A program made the position numbers and the translations under genes. The notes under the pieces were generated by a model. The model had not been told where the DNA came from and made no database searches. It saw only the letters and a program-made list of their open reading frames with translations. Below, one piece after another: positions 55,542-64,000 of a stretch of DNA of 64,000 nucleotides. Origin of the DNA: Ensifer sp. USDA 6670 (GTDB taxonomy: Bacteria; Pseudomonadota; Alphaproteobacteria; Rhizobiales; Rhizobiaceae); the NCBI GenBank assembly GCA_000421085.1, contig ATWE01000003.1, forward strand, positions 186,001 through 250,000, in the 5' to 3' direction. Each line of letters opens with the position of its first letter. Position 1 is the stretch's first letter.

Positions 55542-56881
55542 GCGATCTCTTGATCCGCGGCCGCGTGCTGACGTTCGTCAAGGAGCCCGAGAGCATCGAC
55601 GATGCCGCCTCCTATCGTTTCTTCGAGGATGGCGCCGTTTTCGTGAGCAACGGCAAGATCGCCGGGGTCGGCCCTTACCGCGACGTGGCGAAACAGGCGG
55701 GGCCCAGCGTGGAGATCGCCGATCATCGGCCGAATCTGGTAATGCCGGGATTCATCGATACGCACCTGCATTTCCCGCAGACACAGGCGATCGCCTCCTA
55801 CGGTGCGCAGCTCCTCGAATGGCTGAACACCTACATCTTCGTCGAGGAGCAGAAGTTCAAGTCGCCCGAGCACGCCGCCTTCATCGCCGGCCGCTTCATG
55901 GACGAACTCCTCTCCAACGGTACGACCACCGCAGTGGCCTATTGTTCGGTGCATCCGGAAAGCGTCGACGCCTTCTTCACGGCGGCCGAAGAGCGCAACA
56001 TGCTGATGATCGGCGGCAAGGTGATGATGGACCGCAACGCACCCGACGCGTTGCGGGACACGCCCGAAAAGGGCTATGACGAGACGAAGGCGCTCATCGC
56101 CCGGTGGCATGGCCGCGGCCGCGCGCATTATGCGATCAGTCCGCGCTTCGCGATCACCTCGACGCCGCAACAGATGGAGGTGAGCCGCGTGCTCGCTGCC
56201 GAGCATGCGGACTGCTACGTTCAGACCCACCTGTCCGAAAACAGGGACGAAATCGCTTTCGCCACCTCGCTCTATCCGGAAGCGAAGGACTATACCGACA
56301 TTTATGCGCGATACGGGCTTCTTGGCAGCAGGACTCTGCTCGGTCATTGCATCCATCTGAGCGACCGCGAGATATCGGTCCTCGCGGAGACCGGGGCGGT
56401 CGGCGTCTTCTGCCCGACCTCAAACCTCTTCCTCGGCAGCGGCCTCTTCGATCGCGATCGTTTCGACCGGCTCGGCGCGCGCCACGCAGTTGCGACCGAT
56501 GTCGGCGCCGGCACGAGCTTCTCGATGCTGGAAACCATGGACGAGGCTTACAAGGTTCTGCACCTGCAGGGCCAGCGGCTCTCTCCGCTCAATTCCTTCT
56601 ACATGTTGACGCTGGGCAACGCGCGCGCGCTCGATCTGGAACACCGGATCGGCTCGCTGCACGCCGGCGCGGATGCGGACATCGTCGTCCTCGACAGCCG
56701 CGCCAAGCCGGCCATGGAGCTCAGGATGCAGGTAGCCTCGACGCTTGCCGAAGAGCTCTTCATCCTGCAGACCATGGGCGACGACCGCTCGGTGGCCGAG
56801 GCTTATGTGGCGGGCAGGCCGATGAAGAGCGCCCCGCGGGAGGCGAAGGCCGAGACCGTGAGGGCGCTGGCGACGGCATAA
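55538..56881 (+). CDS. guaD: Guanine deaminase
   Basis: From ATG 55538 the product is 447 aa. The amidohydrolase zinc site is FIDTHLHFPQTQ (His76, His78), with later metal-site histidines in VQTHLSENRDE and HCIHLSD. It converts guanine to xanthine and ammonia, feeding xanthine dehydrogenase. Strong AAGGAAGGAAAGG leader and ATGA overlap with puuD show coupling. It is the last gene before a RIME-like terminator-like repeat. Confidence 0.93.
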   Translation: MSDLLIRGRVLTFVKEPESIDDAASYRFFEDGAVFVSNGKIAGVGPYRDVAKQAGPSVEIADHRPNLVMPGFIDTHLHFPQTQAIASYGAQLLEWLNTYIFVEEQKFKSPEHAAFIAGRFMDELLSNGTTTAVAYCSVHPESVDAFFTAAEERNMLMIGGKVMMDRNAPDALRDTPEKGYDETKALIARWHGRGRAHYAISPRFAITSTPQQMEVSRVLAAEHADCYVQTHLSENRDEIAFATSLYPEAKDYTDIYARYGLLGSRTLLGHCIHLSDREISVLAETGAVGVFCPTSNLFLGSGLFDRDRFDRLGARHAVATDVGAGTSFSMLETMDEAYKVLHLQGQRLSPLNSFYMLTLGNARALDLEHRIGSLHAGADADIVVLDSRAKPAMELRMQVASTLAEELFILQTMGDDRSVAEAYVAGRPMKSAPREAKAETVRALATA

Positions 56882-56949
56882 GGGGGCTGCGGAAAACCGA
56901 TCCGCGTTGTGAAATAATTTCCACAAGTATCTGAAAGTGAATAATATGT

Positions 56950-57016
56950 CCCCTCTCCCCGCACGCGGGGAGAGGGGACTCCAGAGGTGGCCGGCAGACC
57001 GGATGAGGATGAGGGG
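56950..57016. repeat. RIME-like element with strong hairpin
   Basis: A perfect 12-bp stem, CCCCTCTCCCCG (56950-56961) and CGGGGAGAGGGG (56966-56977), loop CACG, is followed by GGCCGGCAGACCGGATGAGG, resembling the right arm of the element at 43881-43911. It lies between converging guaD and hsp20 genes and probably ends both transcripts. Confidence 0.7.
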
Positions 57017-57037
57017 ACTCTTCCCCTATTCGTGCGG

Positions 57038-57517
57038 CTACGCTGCGTGCTTTTCGCCTTCGATCTGTTTCGAGGCCTCGCCGGCCGGCAATGCCTCTGT
57101 CTGATGTATCTCTATCCGACGCGGCTTCATCTGCTCGGGAAGCTCACGGACAAGATCGATCTTGAGCAGACCGTTGGCGAGGTTGGCACTGGTGACCGTT
57201 ACGAAGTCGGCGAGCTGGAAGCGACGCTCGAAGTTGCGTGCGGCAATACCGCGATAGAGATACTCGGTGTCGTCTTCTCCGGCTTTTGCACCGGTGACGG
57301 TCAGCATCTGCTGCTCGTGCGTGATGGTGATCTCGTCCGGGGCGAAGCCCGCTACCGACATTGCGATCCGGTAGTGGTTCTCACCGACGCGCATAATGTC
57401 GTAGGGCGGCCAGTTGTCGTTCGGCGCCAGGCGGCTGGCTGAATCCAACAGGTCGAACAGATGTTCGAAGCCAACGCTGGAGCGCGACAGTGGCGAGAAA
57501 TCGAAGCTTGTTCTCAT
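57038..57517 (-). CDS. Hsp20/IbpA-like small heat-shock protein
   Basis: The 159-aa protein begins MRTSFDFSPLSRSSVGF and has an alpha-crystallin domain: WPPYDIMRVGENHYRIAMSV, GFAPDEITITHEQQMLTVTG and the conserved late strand NGLLKIDLVRELPE. It binds unfolding proteins as an oligomeric holdase. The second ATG of the pair at 57523/57517 is preferred: AGGAGG is 8 bases from it but only 2 from the first. Expression is likely controlled by a RpoH promoter and an RNA thermometer just upstream. Confidence 0.92.
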   Translation of the reverse strand: MRTSFDFSPLSRSSVGFEHLFDLLDSASRLAPNDNWPPYDIMRVGENHYRIAMSVAGFAPDEITITHEQQMLTVTGAKAGEDDTEYLYRGIAARNFERRFQLADFVTVTSANLANGLLKIDLVRELPEQMKPRRIEIHQTEALPAGEASKQIEGEKHAA

Positions 57518-57608
57518 AGCCATATCCTCCTTGAGCAACATGGACGATGAGGAGCGCCGAAGAGGACGGAGCTCCTCGACTGCGAGCCCCTTACCGGCGG
57601 CTCTCGCA
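57518..57608 (-). promoter_or_regulatory. ROSE-type RNA thermometer in the hsp20 leader
   Basis: The mRNA leader folds by eye into three hairpins. The last pairs CCATGTTGCT with AGGAGGATATGG: UUGCU pairs with the AGGA of the ribosome site, leaving the characteristic bulged G, as in ROSE elements of rhizobial hsp genes. Upstream stems are GAGGAGC/GCTCCTC (57549-57555 with 57571-57577) and TGCGAG/CTCGCA (57581-57586 with 57603-57608). The leader would be about 90 nt, normal for ROSE. No energy calculation was done. Confidence 0.8.
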
Positions 57609-57612
57609 CCCG

Positions 57613-57640
57613 ATTTAGTCATTCGAAGCCGGGTTTCAAG
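57613..57640 (-). promoter_or_regulatory. RpoH (sigma-32)-like promoter of hsp20
   Basis: On the minus strand CTTGAAA (57634-57640, preceded by CCC) is a good RpoH -35 box; CTAAAT (57613-57618) lies 15 bp downstream as -10. The predicted start near 57606 coincides with the first ROSE stem. I see nothing else clear between 57641 and the DUF982 gene at 57884. Confidence 0.55.
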
Positions 57641-57883
57641 GGGCCCGGGACATCGATTTTCGTCCGTCGCCCCACCCCCGGAGGCGGCGAAAAACCGGCC
57701 GATCGAACGAGGGCCCAAGCTGCTAATCGGGGTTCTTGAATTTACCTTTTCCGCTCCAATATCTGTTCAGCGCGATATGTTTTCGAGACGCGCAGAGATC
57801 AATATGGCACCTCGCAGCGCTGCGTTGACTCGTTAACGTGCGGCGGGCGTGCAATTCATTGACGGCATAGGAAAGGAGGAAAA

Positions 57884-58189
57884 ATGCTTCTCAATGAGAT
57901 CCCCTGGACGATCCCTCTCACCGTGCGCCTTTCCAACGGTCTGACGCACACTTTTGCCTCCGTTTACGAGGCCCTCGACTTCCTGGAAAACGAGTGGCCG
58001 CTCAGGAAGGGCGAGCGCTACGAGCGGGCGGTGCGGACCTGTCGGCGAGCGTTGAACCGGATGACGCCGGCGGCAGTGGCGCGGGAAGCCTTCATCGCCG
58101 CTTGCCTTGAAGCGGGCATGCCGCTCGTCATGGCGCCGCCGGCCCGCGAGCCGCAGCGCGATACCGTCAAGGCTGCGCAAACGGCGTAA
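57884..58189 (+). CDS. DUF982 family protein
   Basis: The 101-aa protein has the DUF982 core: FSNGLTHTFASVYEALDFL-like VRLSNGLTHTFASVYEALDF with NEWPLRKG, then a helix RAVRTCRRALN. The family is small, cytosolic and mostly found in rhizobia; function unknown. AAAGGAGG before the ATG is a strong ribosome site. It is divergent from hsp20 and converges on pbpC across 41 bp. Confidence 0.85.
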   Translation: MLLNEIPWTIPLTVRLSNGLTHTFASVYEALDFLENEWPLRKGERYERAVRTCRRALNRMTPAAVAREAFIAACLEAGMPLVMAPPAREPQRDTVKAAQTA

Positions 58190-58230
58190 AAGCGGGCGGA
58201 CCGGCCGTCGGTTGGGGCGTCCACGTCGTT

Positions 58231-60369
58231 TTACTGGACGAAGACGCGAACGCTGGCGGCACGCCCCAGCGCATCGATGACCGTGAGCGTCGAGTAGCCG
58301 CCGCCATCCGGCTGCCATTGACTGACGCGCCGGCGGGTCACGTCGGGTAGCGGACGGCCATTGGCAAGCCAGCGGAAGGGCGCCCGGCCGCCCTGAAGCT
58401 TCAGCGTCAAGGGCGTGATCCCGCCGTCCCCTTGCGCGCCAAGCTCGACGCGGGCGCCTTCCGGCGGGAACACGATTTGCGGCGCCGCTTCACGGATCGA
58501 GGCCGAAAGCAGCCCGTTCGCGGTGACCGAGAACCGTCGCTGGCTGATCGGCAGATCGGCCTGGACAAGCCGGACGGCTCCCGCAGGCGGGCCGGGCAGG
58601 GGTGCGATAGCGATCCCCGCCTTGGCGAACCCTTCGAACAGAATCGGCGCCGCCGCACCGTAACCGGTCAGGCCGGGAACCGCGCCATTGTCGGGCCTGC
58701 CGACCCAGACACCAAGCACATAGCGGCCGTCGAAGCCTACGGACCAGGCGTCGCGATAGCCGTAGCTGGTGCCGGTCTTGTAGGCGATGCCGTGCCGGCG
58801 GCTTCCCGCCGGTGGCAGCACGTCCGAGAGTATGTCGGCGACATGCCAGGCGGCGACCGGCGACAAGAGCGGTTCGCCGTCGATGGGACCGCGGAGGCCT
58901 TCGATGCCGTCGCCGAGGCGCACCGGCCGGCCTTGGTTCGCCAGGCCCGCATAGAGCTGCACGAGCTCGCGAAGCGTGATGCCGACGCCGCCAAGGCCGA
59001 CCGCAAGCCCCGGCGCCTCATTGGGCGGCAATTTCGGCCTGACGTCGGCGCGCCGGAAGCGCACCATCAGGCGCGACGGACCGACGGCATCAAGCAACCG
59101 GATCGCCGGTACGTTGAGCGACAGTTGCAGCGCCTGGCGCACGGTGACGTCGCCCTGATAATTCATATCGAAATTGCGTGGCCGGTAGCCGAAGAAGTCC
59201 GCCGGCCGGTCTTCGATGATCGTCTCCTGGCTAACGAGCCCCTCCTCGAAGGCAAGACCGTAGATGAAGGGTTTCAGCGTCGATCCGGGGGAGCGGGTGA
59301 TCCGCGACATGTCGATCCAGCCCGAGCGGCTTGCATCGAAATAGTCCGCCGAGCCAACCTCGCCGACGATCTCGCCGGTCCTGATATCGGCCATGACCAT
59401 GGCGACCGACACTTTGGGGCCGAGCCTTGCAGCACCTTCACGTGCGACGCCTTCGAGGCCGCGTTGGATGTTGCGGCTAAGCGTCGTCGGATGCCGGCGC
59501 CCCACCGGATCGTTCCGTCGCGCCGCTTCGGCGAGATGGGCAGCATGGGCGGGAAGCTGCAGGCGCCGCGTCGGCATGGCGGTCATCGCCGCCCGCTCCG
59601 CCTCGCCTTCGCCAATGATTCTGGCGACAGCGGCGCGGGCGAGCACGCGTTTGCGGGCCGATTCTGCGGCGGAAAGATTGCGGTCGGGCCGGCGCTTTTC
59701 CGGCAGTTGCGGCAGCGCGACGAGCAGTGCTGCCTCTGCCGCCGAGAGGCGGCGCGGCTCCTTCCCGAACCAGGCGAGGCTTGCCGCACGCACGCCTTCG
59801 AGATTGCCGCCATAGGGCGCATGGGTCAGATAGAGATCGAGAATCTCGTTTTTGCCGAGGCGCCGTTCGATCTGGATGGCGCGCGCCATCTGCAGGAGCT
59901 TCGCCGCAAGCGTGCGTCTCTCACGCGGCTCGATAAGCCTCGCCACCTGCATGGAGAGCGTGGAAGCGCCGGAAACGACACGGCCGTTGGTGATGAATTG
60001 CACAGCGGCACGAGCGAGCGCCAACGGATCGACCCCGTGATGTTCGCGAAAACGCTGGTCCTCATAGGCGATCAGCATCTCGATGAAGCGCGGATCGACG
60101 TCCTGCGCGGTCGTCTTCAGCCGCCACAGTCCATCCTTGGTCGCAAAGGCGCGCAGGAGGTGGCCGTCCCTGTCGAGAACTTCGGCCGAGACCGTTTCGG
60201 CCTCGAAGAGGGGCGGCGGAAAGGCCCTGTCGGCCCATTCTAGGGTGAAGACTGCGAGAGCGGCCAGGATTAGGGCGAGTGATACGGCGACGATCGCCCG
60301 GCCGCGTCTGGATGGGGCGCGTGAAGCCGCCACAATGCCTTTGCGGTTCGATTTTCGCCGAGAAAACAT
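58231..60369 (-). CDS. pbpC: Penicillin-binding protein 1C
   Basis: The 712-aa protein has an N-terminal anchor at about residues 24-42, a GT51 transglycosylase domain with YEDQRFREHHGVDP (Glu103) and GASTLSMQVARL, a transpeptidase domain with SPGSTLKP (active Ser near 360), SLN and KTGTS, and a BiPBP_C-type beta domain at the end. It polymerises and possibly cross-links peptidoglycan in the periplasm. Placed directly downstream of the alpha-2-macroglobulin gene, as in many bacteria where the two are linked. Confidence 0.93.
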   Translation of the reverse strand: MFSRRKSNRKGIVAASRAPSRRGRAIVAVSLALILAALAVFTLEWADRAFPPPLFEAETVSAEVLDRDGHLLRAFATKDGLWRLKTTAQDVDPRFIEMLIAYEDQRFREHHGVDPLALARAAVQFITNGRVVSGASTLSMQVARLIEPRERRTLAAKLLQMARAIQIERRLGKNEILDLYLTHAPYGGNLEGVRAASLAWFGKEPRRLSAAEAALLVALPQLPEKRRPDRNLSAAESARKRVLARAAVARIIGEGEAERAAMTAMPTRRLQLPAHAAHLAEAARRNDPVGRRHPTTLSRNIQRGLEGVAREGAARLGPKVSVAMVMADIRTGEIVGEVGSADYFDASRSGWIDMSRITRSPGSTLKPFIYGLAFEEGLVSQETIIEDRPADFFGYRPRNFDMNYQGDVTVRQALQLSLNVPAIRLLDAVGPSRLMVRFRRADVRPKLPPNEAPGLAVGLGGVGITLRELVQLYAGLANQGRPVRLGDGIEGLRGPIDGEPLLSPVAAWHVADILSDVLPPAGSRRHGIAYKTGTSYGYRDAWSVGFDGRYVLGVWVGRPDNGAVPGLTGYGAAAPILFEGFAKAGIAIAPLPGPPAGAVRLVQADLPISQRRFSVTANGLLSASIREAAPQIVFPPEGARVELGAQGDGGITPLTLKLQGGRAPFRWLANGRPLPDVTRRRVSQWQPDGGGYSTLTVIDALGRAASVRVFVQ

Positions 60370-60380
60370 CGTCCTGCGTC

Positions 60381-63300
60381 CTACTGAGCTGCCAGCACCT
60401 CCATACGGCCCGTGGCCGTGCGCGCTGAGAATTGCGGCCGGTACATGTCCTCAACGTTCGCGGCGGGATGGTCGTAGGTGCCGGGCGTCACCGCGCGCAC
60501 GACATAGGCAAGCGTGATTTCACGGTTGTCGCCGGTCGAACGATCGAAGGCGGCTACGAAGCGATCGCTGCGGAATTCGGTATGGGCGGCCTCGACTTCG
60601 CCGATCCATTCGAAATTCGAAAGCTGGGCACTGTCGACGAGGCTTGGATTGTCGATTTCGAAGCCGGCGGGCAGGAGATCGGTGATGAGCACCCGGGACG
60701 GCCAGTCGTTGCTCTCGGTCACCTTCAGCACCACGACATAGCGCTCGTTCTGCCGGGCCTCGCTGACATTAGCCGCCGTTCCGTCGAGCGTGTAATAGCT
60801 CCGCTCGATGGTGAAACCTTCGCCGCCGGCCGAGAGCGGCTGGGCCGGCGCCGCCACCGTCGTCACGACGGCGGAGACCGCGTCGGTGCCTTCGTTGCGG
60901 ATAACGACCGGGTGCTCGATCAGAGCGTCGCCGGTCATGCGGGCGGCGTAACTGCCCGTGCGCGCTGCGCCGTTGACCTCGATCTTCATGTCCTCGTCGC
61001 CGCCCTGGATCGCGCGTGCGGCAAGGAGCATCCAGGTTTGCTCCTGGGTGCTCGTGTATCTCGCCTGCTGCCACTCCCGGGCGACGACCCTGGAAAGCTC
61101 GGGAATGATCGGCGGCACGGGCCGGCTCTCGGCCGCCAGCGCCAGCACGGCCGCGCCGTCGCGAAGCGAAGAGCCGTAGTCGGAGCGGGCGAGGCTGACC
61201 TTGACGAGCCCGGTCGACATGTTGGCCGCGGCCGCGAAGATATCCTGCGAGCGCTGGGCATCGCCATAGAGCGCGAGCGCCGCGGCGATATGGGCCTTGG
61301 CGAGCGGGGTCGGGAAATCGCCGAGCATCGTGTCCGCATAATAGCGCAGATCACTGATCGCGGCCTTGCGGTTGCGCGCCAGGACATAGAGCGCATAGGC
61401 GATCTCGTTGCCGCGGTCCTTGACGTTGGTCTCGTAGCTCAGAGCGTTCTGCAGGTTTTCCAGTGCCTGCACCATCGATTGTTCCGGCACGTCGAATTTC
61501 TGTTCCCGCGCGCGGGTAAGGAAATCGGTGACGTATGCATCGAGCCAGAGATCGCCGGAGTCGGGGCTCCACAGGCCGAAACTGCCGGCGGAAGATTGAT
61601 AGGCAAGGACCCGATAGATCGCCTCCTGTACGCGCTTTTTGACGCCCTCGTCGTCGCCAAGCCCGGCTTGCTTGGCAAGCTCGCTGAGATACAGCAAGGG
61701 CAAGGCACGGCTCGTCGTCTGCTCGGCGCAGCCGTAGGGATAGCGGTCGAGCGTCATCAGAAGCGCCGGGATGTCGAAGGCGGCCGAGCGCGTGACGTTG
61801 AGGCTGACAGAGGCGCCCTGCAAGAGGCTGTCGGCGAGCAATTGCTCGTCCACCGTAAGGCTGCTGCCGGCGGCGACATTGACGACATGGCGCTGAGTGA
61901 CGGGCAGGGCTGCCGGGCGGACAGGAATGTTCAGCGTCTGCTCCAGCGACAGGCCGGCGGCGTTCGAGAGCCTGACGGTGACGAGACCGTCTCCCGCATA
62001 CTGTCCGGCGAGCGGCAGAGCCAGAGCGGATTTGCCGCCGGCGTTGAGGTTCACCGTCTCGGCCGATGTCTGTTCGACGGTGACCGGGCCGTTGGTCCTG
62101 ACCTGCAGCTGATAATCGCCGGCCGGCCCGTCGGTGTTGGCGATATCGAGCCGCATTTCGGCGCGGTCTCCCGGCGCCAGGAACTTCGGCAGGCTCGCAG
62201 TCACGACGACCGGATCGCGGATGACTACGTCCTTGACTGCGTGGCCGACGCCGGATTTCGTCCAGGCGACCGCCATGATCCGCGCCGTTCCATTGAATTG
62301 CGGAATGTCGAAGCGCATGTTCGCCATGCCTTCGGCGTCGAGCTTGATGGCGCCCGAGAAGAAGGCGACGAGCTTTTCGGTCGGGGGACTGCCCTGGAGC
62401 GGCATTTGTCCGCCGTCGCCGCCCGTGCGCAGCCGGCCGGTCGCGCCGAGCGAGCCGTCGATCAATCGTCCGTAGAGATCGCGCATCTCGAGGCCGAGCC
62501 GCCTCTGACCGAAATACCATCCATCGGGATCCGGAGCCTCGTAGCGCGTCAGGTTCAGAATGCCGACATCGACTGCGGCGACCGTGACATAGGCGTCTTC
62601 GTTGGCGCCGGCGCCCCGTACCTGAAGGCCGATATCGAGCGGCCTGCGCGGCTCGTTTTTCTCGGGCGCGTCCAGGCTGACGGCGAGCTTTCGGTCCGCC
62701 GGATCGACGGCGAGCCACTTGATGCCGATCGCCCGCATGGGCATGCGGCTCTCCTGGGCTTCGCCCGGGCGGTAAAGCGTGGCGGTGACATAGGCGCCCG
62801 TACCCCAATCGGCCGTCACCGGCAGTTCCACCTCGCCGCCGGTTTCGGCAATGGCCGTTGTCTTCGTCGCCACCAGGGTCTCCGTGCCGACGGTCACCAG
62901 CAGTTCGCCGGCAAAGCGCGGCGAGACCTTGAGCTTTGCCGTCTCCCCGACCGCATAGCTCTCCTTGTCGAGAGCGATCTCCAGCCCGTCCGGGGTCTCC
63001 GTCGAGGTGGCCTCGACATACCAGCCGGCGTCGAACTCGACGCTCGAAGCCGGCCCGTCGAGGGTCGCCGCTTCGATCTCCAGCCGATAACGCCCCCAGC
63101 CGACCGGCACGGAAATTTCGGCGCCGTCCTCCGTCACGTCGGCCGAGCCGGCCGCGACCTGTTTCGTAAAGATGACCGGCTCGTATTTCCAGGCGGTGCC
63201 GTCGCGATACCACTGGTAGTTCCGTTCAACGCTGATCAGCTTCCAGGCGAGACCCGGCATCGCGGTTCTGGTGCCGTCCGCGTCGACGGCGATGACGTGG

Positions 63301-64000
63301 AACTTCCCGACCGAGTTTTCGGCGAGATCGCCGGAGAACTCCGGCTTGATGCCGATCATCGGTCCCTCGGGTTTCACCGGCAGGGTCAACGTGCGCTCGA
63401 CCGCGCGGCCGCCGGCCTCGCGCATGCGGACTGTCACACTGGCGTTGAGCAGCTGCGTCGTTCCGGGGACTTCGGCAAGATCGACATGGAAAACCGACTT
63501 GCCGTTTTCATCGAGCGGCTCCAGTCCCTCCAGCGGCAGGCGCGTGTCCTCGCTTGCCTCTTCGTCGGCGAGGCCGAAGAAATAGCCTTCGAACGCTTCG
63601 CTCTGGCGTGTCGGCCTGACGGCAATTTCGCCTTCAAGCGTCAGGCCCGCCGCCGGTGCGCCGTAGAGATAGCGTCCGTCGACGGCGACTTCGACCGGGG
63701 TGCCGACCGCGATCGCCTTTGCTTCGCTCGTCAGGTCGAACTCGGTGCGGTCCGGCACGAAATCGTCGACGAGGAACTGCTTCTCGGCGATCGCAGAGCC
63801 CTTCGGATCGGTGAAGATCTGCATCGTCCAAGTGCCGCGCATCGCATTTACAGCGACCGGCAGATCGAGCGTGTGCCCGCCGAGCTTGCCGCCGTCGCTG
63901 ACGAGGCGGCGGTCCTCGACGCCGTCCGGGCGCAGGAAAACGAAGGTCAGCGGCAACTTCTCGATCGCGGCACCGTTTACGTCGCGGGTGAGCGCTGCGG
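60381..64000 (-). CDS. Bacterial alpha-2-macroglobulin family protein (5' end beyond window)
   Basis: The frame stays open to the right edge, so at least 1206 C-terminal residues are visible and the N-terminus is missing. It contains MG-type beta domains and the bait-region-side sequence, and the thioester site PYGCAEQ (codons 61719-61730) is intact, followed by the alpha-helical TED-like domain and a C-terminal receptor-like domain. These periplasmic proteins are thought to trap invading proteases, with PBP1C repairing the wall. pbpC lies 11 bp downstream, so they are probably cotranscribed. Confidence 0.92.
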   Translation of the reverse strand, partial: AALTRDVNGAAIEKLPLTFVFLRPDGVEDRRLVSDGGKLGGHTLDLPVAVNAMRGTWTMQIFTDPKGSAIAEKQFLVDDFVPDRTEFDLTSEAKAIAVGTPVEVAVDGRYLYGAPAAGLTLEGEIAVRPTRQSEAFEGYFFGLADEEASEDTRLPLEGLEPLDENGKSVFHVDLAEVPGTTQLLNASVTVRMREAGGRAVERTLTLPVKPEGPMIGIKPEFSGDLAENSVGKFHVIAVDADGTRTAMPGLAWKLISVERNYQWYRDGTAWKYEPVIFTKQVAAGSADVTEDGAEISVPVGWGRYRLEIEAATLDGPASSVEFDAGWYVEATSTETPDGLEIALDKESYAVGETAKLKVSPRFAGELLVTVGTETLVATKTTAIAETGGEVELPVTADWGTGAYVTATLYRPGEAQESRMPMRAIGIKWLAVDPADRKLAVSLDAPEKNEPRRPLDIGLQVRGAGANEDAYVTVAAVDVGILNLTRYEAPDPDGWYFGQRRLGLEMRDLYGRLIDGSLGATGRLRTGGDGGQMPLQGSPPTEKLVAFFSGAIKLDAEGMANMRFDIPQFNGTARIMAVAWTKSGVGHAVKDVVIRDPVVVTASLPKFLAPGDRAEMRLDIANTDGPAGDYQLQVRTNGPVTVEQTSAETVNLNAGGKSALALPLAGQYAGDGLVTVRLSNAAGLSLEQTLNIPVRPAALPVTQRHVVNVAAGSSLTVDEQLLADSLLQGASVSLNVTRSAAFDIPALLMTLDRYPYGCAEQTTSRALPLLYLSELAKQAGLGDDEGVKKRVQEAIYRVLAYQSSAGSFGLWSPDSGDLWLDAYVTDFLTRAREQKFDVPEQSMVQALENLQNALSYETNVKDRGNEIAYALYVLARNRKAAISDLRYYADTMLGDFPTPLAKAHIAAALALYGDAQRSQDIFAAAANMSTGLVKVSLARSDYGSSLRDGAAVLALAAESRPVPPIIPELSRVVAREWQQARYTSTQEQTWMLLAARAIQGGDEDMKIEVNGAARTGSYAARMTGDALIEHPVVIRNEGTDAVSAVVTTVAAPAQPLSAGGEGFTIERSYYTLDGTAANVSEARQNERYVVVLKVTESNDWPSRVLITDLLPAGFEIDNPSLVDSAQLSNFEWIGEVEAAHTEFRSDRFVAAFDRSTGDNREITLAYVVRAVTPGTYDHPAANVEDMYRPQFSARTATGRMEVLAAQ

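Noticed and set aside
1-64000. CRISPR arrays, tRNA or rRNA genes, prophage or insertion sequences
   Set aside because: No regular direct repeats, tRNA-like cloverleaf, rRNA segment, transposase or phage motif was recognised by reading.

Overview
The window is about 64 kb of GC-rich (roughly 60 percent or more), densely packed alphaproteobacterial DNA, best explained as part of a Rhizobiaceae replicon close to Sinorhizobium/Ensifer. The gene set resembles what I remember of the S. meliloti pSymB megaplasmid, but this is inference and no search was run. Supporting signs are an ExoF/ExoY-type polysaccharide pair, a DUF982 protein, a ROSE-type RNA thermometer before an hsp20 gene, mosaic palindromic intergenic repeats of the rhizobial kind, and frequent ATGA-type start/stop overlaps. 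No rRNA, tRNA, CRISPR array, transposase or prophage gene was recognised.

Region 1 (0.2-17.4 kb) is a cell-surface glycan locus: an ExoF-like exporter, an ExoY-like undecaprenyl-phosphate sugar transferase, a PIG-L N-deacetylase, a DegT/DnrJ aminotransferase, a sulfotransferase, two GT4 glycosyltransferases, a NodB-like deacetylase, a UDP-sugar dehydrogenase and a secreted heparin-lyase-like protein. Mixed in are an MscS-type channel and likely signalling genes: an MBL-fold hydrolase, a DUF3095 protein and a class III nucleotide cyclase.

Region 2 (17.7-32.5 kb) starts with a peptide/oligosaccharide-type ABC importer (fused double ATPase, 633-aa binding protein, two permeases). It continues with a GT4 enzyme flanked by two COG4671-like glycosyltransferases, a methyltransferase on the other strand, a large ABC-exporter-like protein with degenerate nucleotide-binding motifs, a small cyclic-nucleotide-binding protein and an FkbM methyltransferase.

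Region 3 (32.6-56.9 kb) is a nearly complete purine salvage and degradation island. A LacI-controlled operon encodes an ABC importer, a nucleoside hydrolase and adenine deaminase. Next come an M20D amidohydrolase, a phosphoribosyltransferase and an NCS2 purine permease. Allantoicase and an allantoinase/OHCU-decarboxylase fusion are divergent from 5-hydroxyisourate hydrolase and xanthine dehydrogenase (xdhABC). A cytochrome-linked urate hydroxylase (puuD) and guanine deaminase follow. Together they can take nucleosides, adenine, guanine and xanthine to ureidoglycolate and urea. An HxlR/quinone-reductase pair and a LysR gene sit inside the island.

Region 4 (57-64 kb) holds an hsp20 gene with a RpoH-like promoter and ROSE-like leader, a DUF982 gene, penicillin-binding protein 1C and an alpha-2-macroglobulin gene that runs off the right edge.
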